Below are positions 9,456 to 16,901 of a stretch of DNA of 64,000 nucleotides, piece by piece (position 1 is the stretch's first letter; every line of letters starts with the position of its first letter). Source of the stretch: Enterobacter_D sp963521185. GTDB lineage: Bacteria; Pseudomonadota; Gammaproteobacteria; Enterobacterales; Enterobacteriaceae. The notes below the pieces were generated by a model, which was not told the DNA's origin, did no database searches, and saw only the letters and a list, made by a program, of their open reading frames with translations. A program made the translations under genes and the position numbers. The stretch is taken from positions 310,001 to 374,000 of the forward strand of contig CAUQTV010000004.1 in the NCBI GenBank assembly GCA_963521185.1, given 5' to 3'.

Positions 9456-9920
9456 TTATGTCTTACTGTCTTCTTCGCGGATTACCCGCAGGTTGTGTGC
9501 GATGTGGTTTAAGGTGTTGCTGAACTGCTCCATTTCCTGCACTGGCATGCCGTGCGAGACACGATCCTGAAAGGTTTCAATGACCTGGGTGAGCGTCGCC
9601 AGCATGGCGTGCCCCGCCTGGGTCAGCGTGACCAGACGAATGCGCTTGTCGTAGGGTGACGTGGTGCGGGTGAGTAATCCCTGCGATTCTAACTGCGTGA
9701 GGGTGCGCATCAGCGGCGGTAGCTCAATGCCCTGGCTGCACGCCAGTTCGCTGACCGAGACGTTATCGCCAAGCTGATGAAGCTGCATCAGCACGGTCCA
9801 GCTCGACTGCGTGAGGCCCGTATCGGTAATGGCATGGTCAATCGTGGCGCGCCACTGGCGCACAATCATTGCCATGCGCATACCCATCGGCCTGCGCGCA
9901 AACAGTTCATCTTCGGTCAT
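9456..9920 (-). CDS. MarR-family transcriptional regulator
   Basis: The 154-aa protein has the MarR/SlyA winged-helix layout. The helix-turn-helix lies at about residues 55-75, followed by the typical wing with YDKRIRLVTLTQAG. It heads the HlyD/DUF2955 operon, so it probably represses the export genes until a phenolic or similar ligand binds. GGGGG precedes the ATG by 5 nt, and a palindrome suited to a MarR dimer lies 33 bp upstream. Confidence 0.9.
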   Translation of the reverse strand: MTEDELFARRPMGMRMAMIVRQWRATIDHAITDTGLTQSSWTVLMQLHQLGDNVSVSELACSQGIELPPLMRTLTQLESQGLLTRTTSPYDKRIRLVTLTQAGHAMLATLTQVIETFQDRVSHGMPVQEMEQFSNTLNHIAHNLRVIREEDSKT

Positions 9921-9952
9921 CTACGCCCCCTCGTTAGCAGGTCGCTAAACTA

Positions 9953-9972
9953 ATACTTATCAGGGTAAGTAT
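9953..9972. promoter_or_regulatory. Putative MarR operator
   Basis: An inverted repeat with arms ATACTTA and TAAGTAT separated by 6 bp lies just upstream of the marR-hlyD-DUF2955 operon. Size and position fit autoregulation by the MarR protein. Binding is inferred. Confidence 0.5.
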
Positions 9973-10079
9973 CAAGGAACGGAAGGTGAGAGAGCATAGA
10001 ATGCCAAAAGGTGATCTGATTCACATTTTTGCAGTAAACGCTAAGCGCCCGAGCGGCTGGCACCGCCGGGCCATGACGA

Positions 10080-10244
10080 TCAGCACACATCATCCCGCGA
10101 CAGCCCCACGTCGCGCAGTTGTGCATCGCTTAAATTACCCAATGTGCGACGCGCCTTAATCTGCAAACGCCACTTTTTAAACGCCCGCCAAATCATGACG
10201 AACCCGATAAACGGTTGTTTGGGTCGGTTTTCAAAGAATTCCAT
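10080..10244 (-). CDS. yjiS: DUF1127 small protein YjiS
   Basis: This 54-aa protein starts MEFFENRPKQPFIGF and ends in the DUF1127 core LSDAQLRDVGLSRDD. It is Arg/Lys rich and has a clear GAGGAG ribosome binding site. It closely resembles E. coli YjiS as I recall it, and the divergent yjiR next to it confirms the conserved pair. The molecular function is not settled; other DUF1127 proteins have been linked to RNA binding and metabolism in alphaproteobacteria. Confidence 0.9.
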   Translation of the reverse strand: MEFFENRPKQPFIGFVMIWRAFKKWRLQIKARRTLGNLSDAQLRDVGLSRDDVC

Positions 10245-10298
10245 GGTGTCTCTCCTCGCCTGAACAGTCGCTTATCATGGCGGGATTTCACCCTTACA

Positions 10299-10399
10299 AT
10301 ACAGATTCACAAAATGCTTTTCTTTAGCATACAGATTCGTTAAAACATCGGGTGAACGGGAAAAAACAGGCCTGTCTGTACTGGTTTTATAATCTGTAT
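10299..10399. promoter_or_regulatory. Triple-site MocR-type operator between yjiS and yjiR
   Basis: Two exact direct copies of ATACAGATTC occur at 10299-10308 and 10329-10338, exactly 30 bp apart. A third copy in inverted orientation (TAATCTGTAT, 9 of 10) lies at 10390-10399. MocR regulators typically bind direct repeats and can bridge a distant inverted half site, so autoregulation by YjiR is likely. The region also contains the promoters of both divergent genes. Confidence 0.55.
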
Positions 10400-10420
10400 G
10401 GCGCAAACAAGGGATACAGC

Positions 10421-11836
10421 ATGACACGTTATCAACACCTGGCGAATCTTCTGGCTGAACGTATAGCGCAAGGGCTGTACCGTAGCGGTGAGAAGCTGCC
10501 GTCGGTGCGCAGCTTAAGTCAGGAGCATGGCGTGAGTATCAGCACCGTGCAGGAGGCATACCGGGTGCTTGAGAATCTGCACCTCATCACGCCGCAGCCG
10601 CGCTCGGGCTATTTTGTCGCCCAGCACAAAGCACAGCCGCCGGTGCCCGCCATGTCGCGCCCGGTACAACGCCCCGTGGAGGTAACCCAGTGGGACGAAG
10701 TGCTCATGCTGCTGGATGCGCGCACCGACAGCAGCATTACCTCGTTTGGCGGCGGCTCGCCGGACATCACCCAGCCCAGCCTTAAACCGCTGTGGCGGGA
10801 GATGAGCCGCGTGGTGCAACACAATATTCAGGATGTGTTCAGCTACGATGAACTGGCCGGGCGCTACGATTTGCGCGAGCAGATAGCGCGTCTGATGCTC
10901 GACAGTGAAACAAGCGTCAGCGCTGATGACATCATCGTCACTAACGGCTGCCACAGCGCGCTGGCCATCGCCCTGCTCTCGGTGTGCAAACCAGGTGATA
11001 TTATCGCCATTGAGTCGCCCTCCTTTCATGGCACTATGCAGATGCTGCGCGGGCTGGATATCAAAGCCATTGAGATCCCAACGGATCCCGACACCGGCAT
11101 TAGCGTCGAGGCGCTGGAACTGGCGCTTGAGCAGTGGCCTATCAAGGGCGTGATCCTCGTCCCCAACTGCAATAACCCGCTGGGGTTTGTGATGCCGGAA
11201 GCCCGCAAGCGCGCGGTGCTGGCGCTGGCGGCGCGGCACGATATTGTAATTTTTGAAGACGATATTTACGGCGAACTGGCCTGGGAGTACCCGCGTCCGC
11301 GAACCATAAAATCCTTTGATATCGACGGGCGCGTGCTGCTGTGCAGTTCGTTTACGAAAACCGTGGCACCGGGCTTACGCGTGGGCTGGATAGCGCCGGG
11401 TCGCTACCGCGATCGCGTGATGCACATGAAATACGCCGCCAGCGGCACCAGCGTGCCGACCACGCAGATGGCGGTGGCGGCGTTTATCCGTGACGGGCAT
11501 TATCATCGCCACCTGCGCCGTATGCGCCAGATTTACCAGCATCGTATGGAGACTTTTACCTGCTGGGTACGCCAGTATTTCCCCTGCGAAATCTGCCTGA
11601 CGCGCCCAAAAGGCGGCTTTATGCTGTGGGTGGAGCTGCCCGATGTTGTCGATATGGTGTGCGTTGCTAAACAGCTCTGCCGCCTGAAAATTCAGGTTGC
11701 ACCCGGCTCGCTGTTCTCCGCCTCCGGCAAGTATCGCAACTGCCTGCGCATCAACTGCGCGCTTCCCCCAACCGAGCACCACCGCGAGGCGCTGAAAAAG
11801 TTAGGGGAAGCGGTCACCATCGCGATGGAAGCTTAA
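10421..11836 (+). CDS. yjiR: MocR-type GntR/aminotransferase regulator YjiR
   Basis: The 471-aa protein has an N-terminal GntR winged helix (residues 1-70, with GEKLPSVRSLSQEHGVS) joined by a linker to a fold-type I aminotransferase domain. Lys313 in SSFTKT is the expected PLP lysine, and the NNPLGF and EDDIYGEL segments are typical PLP-pocket motifs. It is close to E. coli YjiR (470 aa). The ATG at 10421 fits the family N-terminus; an upstream extension (10352) is not conserved. MocR proteins sense PLP or an amino compound, and the YjiR target is not established. Confidence 0.93.
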   Translation: MTRYQHLANLLAERIAQGLYRSGEKLPSVRSLSQEHGVSISTVQEAYRVLENLHLITPQPRSGYFVAQHKAQPPVPAMSRPVQRPVEVTQWDEVLMLLDARTDSSITSFGGGSPDITQPSLKPLWREMSRVVQHNIQDVFSYDELAGRYDLREQIARLMLDSETSVSADDIIVTNGCHSALAIALLSVCKPGDIIAIESPSFHGTMQMLRGLDIKAIEIPTDPDTGISVEALELALEQWPIKGVILVPNCNNPLGFVMPEARKRAVLALAARHDIVIFEDDIYGELAWEYPRPRTIKSFDIDGRVLLCSSFTKTVAPGLRVGWIAPGRYRDRVMHMKYAASGTSVPTTQMAVAAFIRDGHYHRHLRRMRQIYQHRMETFTCWVRQYFPCEICLTRPKGGFMLWVELPDVVDMVCVAKQLCRLKIQVAPGSLFSASGKYRNCLRINCALPPTEHHREALKKLGEAVTIAMEA

Positions 11837-11841
11837 GTCCG

Positions 11842-12573
11842 TCAGGAGCTAAGGTGCTCAAGCGTATCACTCGCCCAGCCGCTGATCTGCTGAATCAGCG
11901 ATTTAAGCTGCAACAGATCCTCTGGGGGACACGTCTTCATATCGCCACACGCCGTCAGTAATTTGTCACCCACGGGTAGGTTGAGAAACGCCTCAGCCTG
12001 CGCTTTTAAAGCCGGATCGCGCAACATCATAAAGCTCTGTAAACTGGTCGTAACATAGCGCATTCTCGCCAGCATTTTGGTTTCATCGGTATTGATATCT
12101 AAGATGAAATCACAATGTCCCTTTAGGGTTTGCGTGTGACCGCGAAGAAATTCAGCACTGTTGAGCATGTCATGCTGATTCTTGATTTGATCCATGCCTC
12201 GCTGCGATTGGATTTGTGGCTGTTTGGCCGCCGATTGTGGTTCCGCTTGAGATTTCCAGAATGTCCGTAACTCATCGCGGATGTTGGCGTGCTCACGAGA
12301 CGGCATCGCGTGCATATCAATGGACACCACGCCATCCTCGTTGATTTTTTTGTAATGCCCAACGGCGTCGTTACCCCGTAAGATGCTTAATTTATTCAGA
12401 ATATTATTATATTTAAGGGCACTGGTGTCGTGGTGGCGGGATTCTGCTTTTTTCAACTTACTGGCAATAGCGCTCTGCGCCCAATCTATTTTACGGTTGT
12501 CGCTCTCCGCGACTTTAAACATTGAATCAGTGCTATGAAAAATGTGTGCTTTGGCATAGGTTATGATAGACAT
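11842..12573 (-). CDS. Candidate type III effector, 243 aa, unrecognised
   Basis: I do not recognise this protein. It has no signal peptide or membrane helix. It has a polar N-terminus, a Gln/Ser-rich linker (about residues 110-130) and a helical C-terminus with two Cys in a GDMKTCPPED segment. Its position at the edge of the secretion island and the look of its N-terminus fit a secreted substrate. The ATG at 12573 has GGA at suitable spacing; a GTG four codons earlier is less likely. It is divergent from the proline-rich effector gene across a large inverted repeat. Confidence 0.65.
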   Translation of the reverse strand: MSIITYAKAHIFHSTDSMFKVAESDNRKIDWAQSAIASKLKKAESRHHDTSALKYNNILNKLSILRGNDAVGHYKKINEDGVVSIDMHAMPSREHANIRDELRTFWKSQAEPQSAAKQPQIQSQRGMDQIKNQHDMLNSAEFLRGHTQTLKGHCDFILDINTDETKMLARMRYVTTSLQSFMMLRDPALKAQAEAFLNLPVGDKLLTACGDMKTCPPEDLLQLKSLIQQISGWASDTLEHLSS

Positions 12574-12623
12574 GTTAGTTTCCACTTATTATTTTCCAGT
12601 ACCATAATATTTATGGAAGGTTA

Positions 12624-12691
12624 ATGATTTTAGATTGTGCTCCTGGCTGTTAACCCACGCGACAGCTTTAGAGAGCACTTTCTAAAATCAT
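12624..12691. repeat. Long interrupted inverted repeat between divergent effector genes
   Basis: ATGATTTTAGA at 12624-12634 is a perfect inverted copy of TCTAAAATCAT at 12681-12691. Inside it, GTGCTC (12637-12642) pairs with GAGCAC (12673-12678) and GCTGT (12646-12650) with ACAGC (12662-12666). The whole could form a 68-nt stem with small internal loops. It sits in the only intergenic space serving the 243-aa and 429-aa genes, so it may be an operator, an mRNA leader structure or a remnant of a small mobile element. Confidence 0.6.
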
Positions 12692-12746
12692 CTCTGCGGT
12701 CAGCATGTCATATTTATCGATGCCTCCAAAAAGCAAGGATAAATAA

Positions 12747-14036
12747 ATGAATATTCAGAACGTAAGGGCAGCCGATCTGATTGCCTCACTGAGTTTCAGT
12801 CCGGTAAACGATAAAACAAGTCAAACAAATAAGAGCGAGTTCAGCACACAGTTGAGTGGCGTCACCTCCAGTGATAAGAAGCCAGCACAACATAAAAGCC
12901 TGGCGCAGAATGCTCTCTCTGCTGTTCACAAATTCGCCCATTTTTTACGCTCGCTGGTCACCACCAAGCAGGCGGACAATCGCAAATCCGATAGCACTCC
13001 CACCGTTAACGTGTATCAACACCATTCGTTAGTTAAGGTGAAAGATCCCGCTATAGACGGCACGAGGCAACCACGCACCTCGCCGGGCGTCAACAACGAA
13101 ACGACCCAACCTGCAAATGCGGCGGTAAGACGTAAGCGGCAGGCACCGCTACCGCCCGTTATGACTACGCCGACACAAGGAAAAATCCCGCCGCCGCCAC
13201 CGATGCCTGCGCCGACACAGGGAAAAATCCCGCCGCCGCCGCCCATGCCTTCGCCGGCACAAGGAAAAATTCCGTCGCCGCCGCCTATGCCTTCACTGGC
13301 TCAAGGGAAAATTCCGCCTCCGCCGCCAATGCCGCCAAGCCTGACTGCGGCCCCAACGGCGAAAGCAAATACCTCGACATCCATTCAGGACGCCAGTACC
13401 CGTCTGAAACCCGTCAGCCAGGACCAAAACCTACAAAAACCCCCAGCGAATTTTTTGTCGGAACTGGCCGATAGACTCTCAGCAAGGCGAGCAGGTATAG
13501 CCGGTAAAGATGACACCAAAAGCACAAACAGGATGAGCAATGCCGCCATTGAAATTGCAGAGCTGAAGCGGCAGTTAGGCCCTGAGGAGCTGCGTCGTCA
13601 GGCTGCGGCAGAGGAACTGTTTGCCGCCGCTGAAAAACGCATGTCGGTGGAAGAAAGCAACATTTCGCCGCTTAAAACGGAAAAACCAAACGATTTTATC
13701 GCACCCTTAGTGCTTGATAAAAAAGGTATTCCATTGCCGCCGCCTCCCCCGCCGCCCATGCCACCCGCATCAACGGGAAATATCGCTAAACCAGTTAATC
13801 ATGCTGCGCCAAAATTAAATCACGCCAGGTCCGTTGATGCACTCAATGACCAGAGAAACAGCCAGCTAATGGATGAACTGAAGGACAGGTTAGCGAAGCG
13901 GCAGTCAAAGATAATGGACCCGATTGCCACCCCAGAACCTGACAGGGAGCAAACAAGAAGGAACACCGCCGATATCGGTGACATCCTGCGGAACCATGCG
14001 GATAACTTCTTAAATAAAACGAGAGTCTTAGACTGA
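12747..14036 (+). CDS. Proline-rich candidate type III effector with two Ena/VASP- or WH2-like actin-binding motifs
   Basis: The 429-aa protein starts with a polar, Ser/Thr-rich region (1-120) typical of secreted effectors. Residues about 141-197 hold four tandem 14-residue units built on QGKIPPPPPMP. Residues 327-340 hold a second polyproline run (IPLPPPPPPPMPP). After each proline block comes a similar amphipathic motif: FLSELADRLSARR (236-248) and LMDELKDRLAKRQ (374-386). These resemble the G-actin-binding motif of Ena/VASP proteins (LMEEMNxxLARRR from memory) and, more loosely, WH2. Profilin-binding polyproline next to G-actin motifs is the plan of eukaryotic and pathogen actin polymerases, so an actin-assembly role is inferred. 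AAGGAT lies upstream of the ATG. Confidence 0.75.
   Translation: MNIQNVRAADLIASLSFSPVNDKTSQTNKSEFSTQLSGVTSSDKKPAQHKSLAQNALSAVHKFAHFLRSLVTTKQADNRKSDSTPTVNVYQHHSLVKVKDPAIDGTRQPRTSPGVNNETTQPANAAVRRKRQAPLPPVMTTPTQGKIPPPPPMPAPTQGKIPPPPPMPSPAQGKIPSPPPMPSLAQGKIPPPPPMPPSLTAAPTAKANTSTSIQDASTRLKPVSQDQNLQKPPANFLSELADRLSARRAGIAGKDDTKSTNRMSNAAIEIAELKRQLGPEELRRQAAAEELFAAAEKRMSVEESNISPLKTEKPNDFIAPLVLDKKGIPLPPPPPPPMPPASTGNIAKPVNHAAPKLNHARSVDALNDQRNSQLMDELKDRLAKRQSKIMDPIATPEPDREQTRRNTADIGDILRNHADNFLNKTRVLD
13167..13337 (+). repeat. Four 42-bp tandem coding repeats (proline-rich)
   Basis: Four units of 14 codons each encode (P/L)(T/A)QGKIPPPPPMP(A/S/P), with the third carrying a Ser in place of one Pro. Near-identical DNA units suggest recent expansion and possible length variation among strains. 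Confidence 0.75.
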
Positions 14037-14044
14037 TGAATACA

Positions 14045-14074
14045 TGGCCACCGGCAGAAGTCCTGCGGTGGCCA
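14045..14074. terminator. Bidirectional hairpin terminator
   Basis: TGGCCACCGGCAG pairs with CTGCGGTGGCCA through 12 bp with one bulged G and a 5-nt loop. It lies between the stops of two convergent genes. The U-tract is poor on both sides, so strength is uncertain. Confidence 0.55.
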
Positions 14075-14086
14075 CTCTGTTGATTA

Positions 14087-14959
14087 TCAAAAATTCTGCT
14101 GCAATACCGCTGTGAAATGTTTCAGATGACCGTCGAGCGGACGTTCAGCCTGCACAACGTCTAAATAGTCATGACACAATCCACTCAACATTTTCTCGTT
14201 CTCTTTGGTAAACACGACGCAGCGATCGGTCGGGTTATTGGCCTGAGTAATACGCAGACCGAAAAGATGGGTGCTTTGATCTTTCGCCGTTACCACGTAA
14301 TTAGCCCCGGAAAATTCAGGGGGTAATGCAATTCCTGAGCGCAGCGAATAAAACTGCGTGGCGTCGGGATGCTGCGCACACACTGAATCATAGAATTGCT
14401 GCGACTGCGCGTCGGGCCTGTCTTGTGAATAGATCGTACACACGCTCACGCTCTGATTCTCAAGCAGCTGCGGAACCGTATGGCTACGTGAAATGACCGT
14501 ATCGTAACTGCCCGGATGGTTAGCCACGTCAGCGGCCATCAGCGAGGCGTGCGCATTTCCTTTGCCAGCAGGCTGACACAGCGGCGTCATCGGGTTTGCC
14601 GTGGTAAAGATGATGTCGCTATGGATGACATCGCCTGACGCTATCGCATTCAGCAACGCCTGTTCAAAAATCGCCTGCAACCCAACGGCGACCGGGCGAA
14701 TGTGCTGATCGTTCTGCTGCTGTGACCAGATACCCTCGTTTGCGGCAACGCTGAGGCAATTTGTCAGATTCTGACGATGTTTGGCAACCTCTTCGGGCGC
14801 GGCGCTTTCAGCAATACCGGGGAGCTTTGGCATCGTCTCAATCAACGTCTGCGCAGCATTAAGCACCGGATGAGAATATTGACTGACTGCCGTCGCATTT
14901 GAAGACGAGGCATGCTGGGCGGGCGTAATAGATGAAAGAACAGGGTTAAGGCCTGGCAT
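14087..14959 (-). CDS. Candidate type III effector, 290 aa, unrecognised
   Basis: I do not recognise this protein. It starts MPGLNPVLSS, has a Ser/Ala/Gln-rich N-terminus, then a mixed alpha/beta globular domain (about residues 80-290) with short motifs such as ISRSHTVPQLL and NPTDRCVVFTKENE. There is no signal peptide. The ATG at 14959 has a perfect AGGAGG at 8-nt spacing; an upstream ATG (14977) overlaps that site and is unlikely. It lies 112 bp downstream of ispG on the same strand, and its Shine-Dalgarno is inside a strong hairpin, so expression is probably controlled at translation. Confidence 0.65.
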   Translation of the reverse strand: MPGLNPVLSSITPAQHASSSNATAVSQYSHPVLNAAQTLIETMPKLPGIAESAAPEEVAKHRQNLTNCLSVAANEGIWSQQQNDQHIRPVAVGLQAIFEQALLNAIASGDVIHSDIIFTTANPMTPLCQPAGKGNAHASLMAADVANHPGSYDTVISRSHTVPQLLENQSVSVCTIYSQDRPDAQSQQFYDSVCAQHPDATQFYSLRSGIALPPEFSGANYVVTAKDQSTHLFGLRITQANNPTDRCVVFTKENEKMLSGLCHDYLDVVQAERPLDGHLKHFTAVLQQNF

Positions 14960-14965
14960 GAAAAA

Positions 14966-15013
14966 TTCCTCCTGCATTTAGGGTGAGTTGGGCGGTAATA
15001 TATGCAGGAGGAA
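14966..15013 (-). promoter_or_regulatory. 5'-UTR hairpin sequestering the Shine-Dalgarno of the 290-aa gene
   Basis: On the transcribed strand, TTCCTCCTGCAT (15013-15002) pairs perfectly over 12 bp with ATGCAGGAGGAA (14977-14966). The loop is 24 nt. The second arm contains the AGGAGG ribosome binding site of the 290-aa gene, which would be fully hidden. The structure is seen directly; function as a thermosensor, protein-binding site or small-RNA target is inferred. Confidence 0.65.
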
Positions 15014-15022
15014 ATATAATCA

Positions 15023-15040
15023 GTTGCCATGCCAGGCAAC
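15023..15040 (-). terminator. Weak hairpin downstream of ispG
   Basis: GTTGCC and GGCAAC form a 6-bp stem, followed on the minus strand by an AT-rich stretch with few consecutive U. It could partly terminate ispG transcription before the 290-aa gene. Confidence 0.35.
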
Positions 15041-15071
15041 ATTAGAGATCTGTTTATATTGAGATAAAAAA

Positions 15072-16163
15072 TTACGCGCTTTGAATTTCCGCCACCCGCT
15101 GACGTATTTCTTTCTCAAGCAAATCAATAATATTTTCATTGTCAAATCGCGCTTTCTGACGGATGCCATCAATATAAAAAGCACTTTTATTTTTGCTGCC
15201 AGCAACCCCAAGGGAGGAGCTAAGCGCTTCGCCTGGGCCATTGACCACACAGCCAATAATCGACACGTCCAGCGGGGTGACGATATCTTCCAGACGTTGT
15301 TCAAGCGTGTTGACGGTGTTAATCACGTCAAACTCCTGACGGGAGCAGGTAGGACAGGCAATAAAGTTAATGCCACGCGAGCGGATGCGTAACGATTTTA
15401 AGATGTCAAAACCCACCTTCACTTCTTCGACCGGGTCAGCAGCCAGAGAAACGCGCAGCGTATCGCCAATCCCTTCCGCTAATAGCATGCCAATGCCGAC
15501 CGAGGATTTTACCGATCCGGCGCGTAACCCCCCCGCTTCCGTGATACCCAGGTGTAAAGGCTGTTCAATTTGCCGGGAGAGTAAGCGGTAAGACTCGACG
15601 GCAAGAAAAACATCTGAAGCTTTGACGCTGACTTTGAAGTCCTGAAAATCAAGGCGATCGAGGATGTCGACGTGACGCATCGCGGACTCCAGCAGCGCCT
15701 GCGGTGTGGGTTCACCGTATTTGGTCTGAATGTCCTGTTCCAGCGATCCCCCGTTGATGCCAATGCGAATGGGAATGCCCTTATCCCGTGCGCAATCCAC
15801 CACCATGCGAATGCGCTGCTCGTTGCCGATATTCCCCGGATTGATGCGCAGGCAGTCCGCGCCATATTCCGCCACCTTAAGGGCAATGCGGTAATCAAAA
15901 TGGATGTCGGCAATCACCGGCACGCTAACCTGCTCACGGATGCGTTTGAAGGCTTCGGCTGCGTCCATGGTCGGAACCGAGACACGCACAATATCGACGC
16001 CCACATTTTGCAGAGCGTGGATTTGTTTGACCGTTGCCTCAACGTCGCAGGTGGACGTATTGGTCATTGATTGTACGCTGATGGGCGCGTCGCCACCGAC
16101 GGCAACCGAACCAACGTGGATTTTTCGGGTCGTTCTTCGTGTGATCGTATGTGTATGGTGCAC
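15072..16163 (-). CDS. ispG: 4-hydroxy-3-methylbut-2-enyl diphosphate synthase (IspG/GcpE), island-borne copy
   Basis: IspG is the [4Fe-4S] enzyme that converts MEcPP to HMBPP in the MEP isoprenoid pathway. The 363-aa product is collinear with E. coli IspG and keeps the cluster ligands Cys270, Cys273 (CPTC), Cys305 and Glu312 (GCVVNGPGE), so it should be active. The TIM-barrel part (MTNT, VADIHFDYRIAL-type, INPGNIGNE) is intact. It starts at GTG with GAGGA at 6-nt spacing. The usual housekeeping neighbours (rodZ, hisS) are absent and it sits between a LuxR regulator and a candidate effector, so it is probably a second copy. A hairpin (ATGGGC/GCCCAT, 16183-16202) lies in its leader. Confidence 0.93.
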   Translation of the reverse strand: MHHTHTITRRTTRKIHVGSVAVGGDAPISVQSMTNTSTCDVEATVKQIHALQNVGVDIVRVSVPTMDAAEAFKRIREQVSVPVIADIHFDYRIALKVAEYGADCLRINPGNIGNEQRIRMVVDCARDKGIPIRIGINGGSLEQDIQTKYGEPTPQALLESAMRHVDILDRLDFQDFKVSVKASDVFLAVESYRLLSRQIEQPLHLGITEAGGLRAGSVKSSVGIGMLLAEGIGDTLRVSLAADPVEEVKVGFDILKSLRIRSRGINFIACPTCSRQEFDVINTVNTLEQRLEDIVTPLDVSIIGCVVNGPGEALSSSLGVAGSKNKSAFYIDGIRQKARFDNENIIDLLEKEIRQRVAEIQSA

Positions 16164-16235
16164 GTGTAATCCTCAAGGTTAAATGGGCGAATAACGGCCC
16201 ATGCCCGATCGCATGCCTAATGAGGGAGAAAACTT

Positions 16236-16901
16236 TTACTCGCTTAAACTGCGAACGTAGGTGACTAAATGGATGTTGTTATGGATATTGAGTTTCTGCA
16301 TGGCATTGTGTTTGTGCACGGCAACGGTAGCGACCGATCGGCACAATTTTTCTGCAATGTCTTTAAGGCGCAGGCCATCGACATAAAGACGAATGACCTG
16401 CAATTCTCGCTCGGTTAAATTCGCCATCATTGAAGATTGCAATTCGTTGGCGTTTGACTGCTCAAGCAACATGTCAATGTAGGGTGAAAAATAGGGTTTA
16501 TGCCGACGAATGGCGCTTAGCGCAGCGTTGAGATGAACAACGAGATCATCGCGCTTACTCAATATGCAGGAAACACCGAGTTTCGTTAGTTTATTCATCG
16601 TCCAGCCACAGCGGACATCGGTGAAAATAAAAATATGTTTTACTTGTTTAGAGTCGATAATTTTTTTAACGAGACGAAAGCTGTCATCGTTCGACCCTTG
16701 CGAAAAAGTAACGTCCATTAGCAGTATATCGCAAGGAGGTTCACAGCCTTTCAATGCGCCGAGCAACTTATCGCCTGCGGTACAGCTAAACATCACCTGT
16801 AGCTGTTCAAGCTGACTAAGCGCTGTTCGAAGGCCCATAAGCACAATAGGTTGCTCATCAGCGATTGCTATTCTTATTTTCCCGCCATTAGCTTGACTCA
16901 T
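16236..16901 (-). CDS. RcsB-like response regulator, LuxR family
   Basis: The 221-aa protein has a receiver domain followed by a LuxR helix-turn-helix (about residues 155-215, with LTERELQVIRLYVDG and KDIAEKL). The acidic pocket DE (15-16), phospho-acceptor Asp63 and the Lys of LSKRD are present. The overall likeness is to the RcsB/BvgA subgroup. No sensor kinase is nearby, so it may be fed by a core kinase or act unphosphorylated. It sits at the end of the leftward secretion operon and is a good candidate for the island's master regulator, as no hilA is seen. Confidence 0.85.
   Translation of the reverse strand: MSQANGGKIRIAIADEQPIVLMGLRTALSQLEQLQVMFSCTAGDKLLGALKGCEPPCDILLMDVTFSQGSNDDSFRLVKKIIDSKQVKHIFIFTDVRCGWTMNKLTKLGVSCILSKRDDLVVHLNAALSAIRRHKPYFSPYIDMLLEQSNANELQSSMMANLTERELQVIRLYVDGLRLKDIAEKLCRSVATVAVHKHNAMQKLNIHNNIHLVTYVRSLSE

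Noticed and set aside
10514..11239. 241-codon frame opposite yjiR
   Set aside because: Antisense to a well-conserved MocR regulator; no ribosome binding site or motif.
15072..16163. The island as simply neighbouring the normal ispG locus
   Set aside because: None of the usual ispG neighbours (rodZ, hisS, bamB, der) is present on either side.
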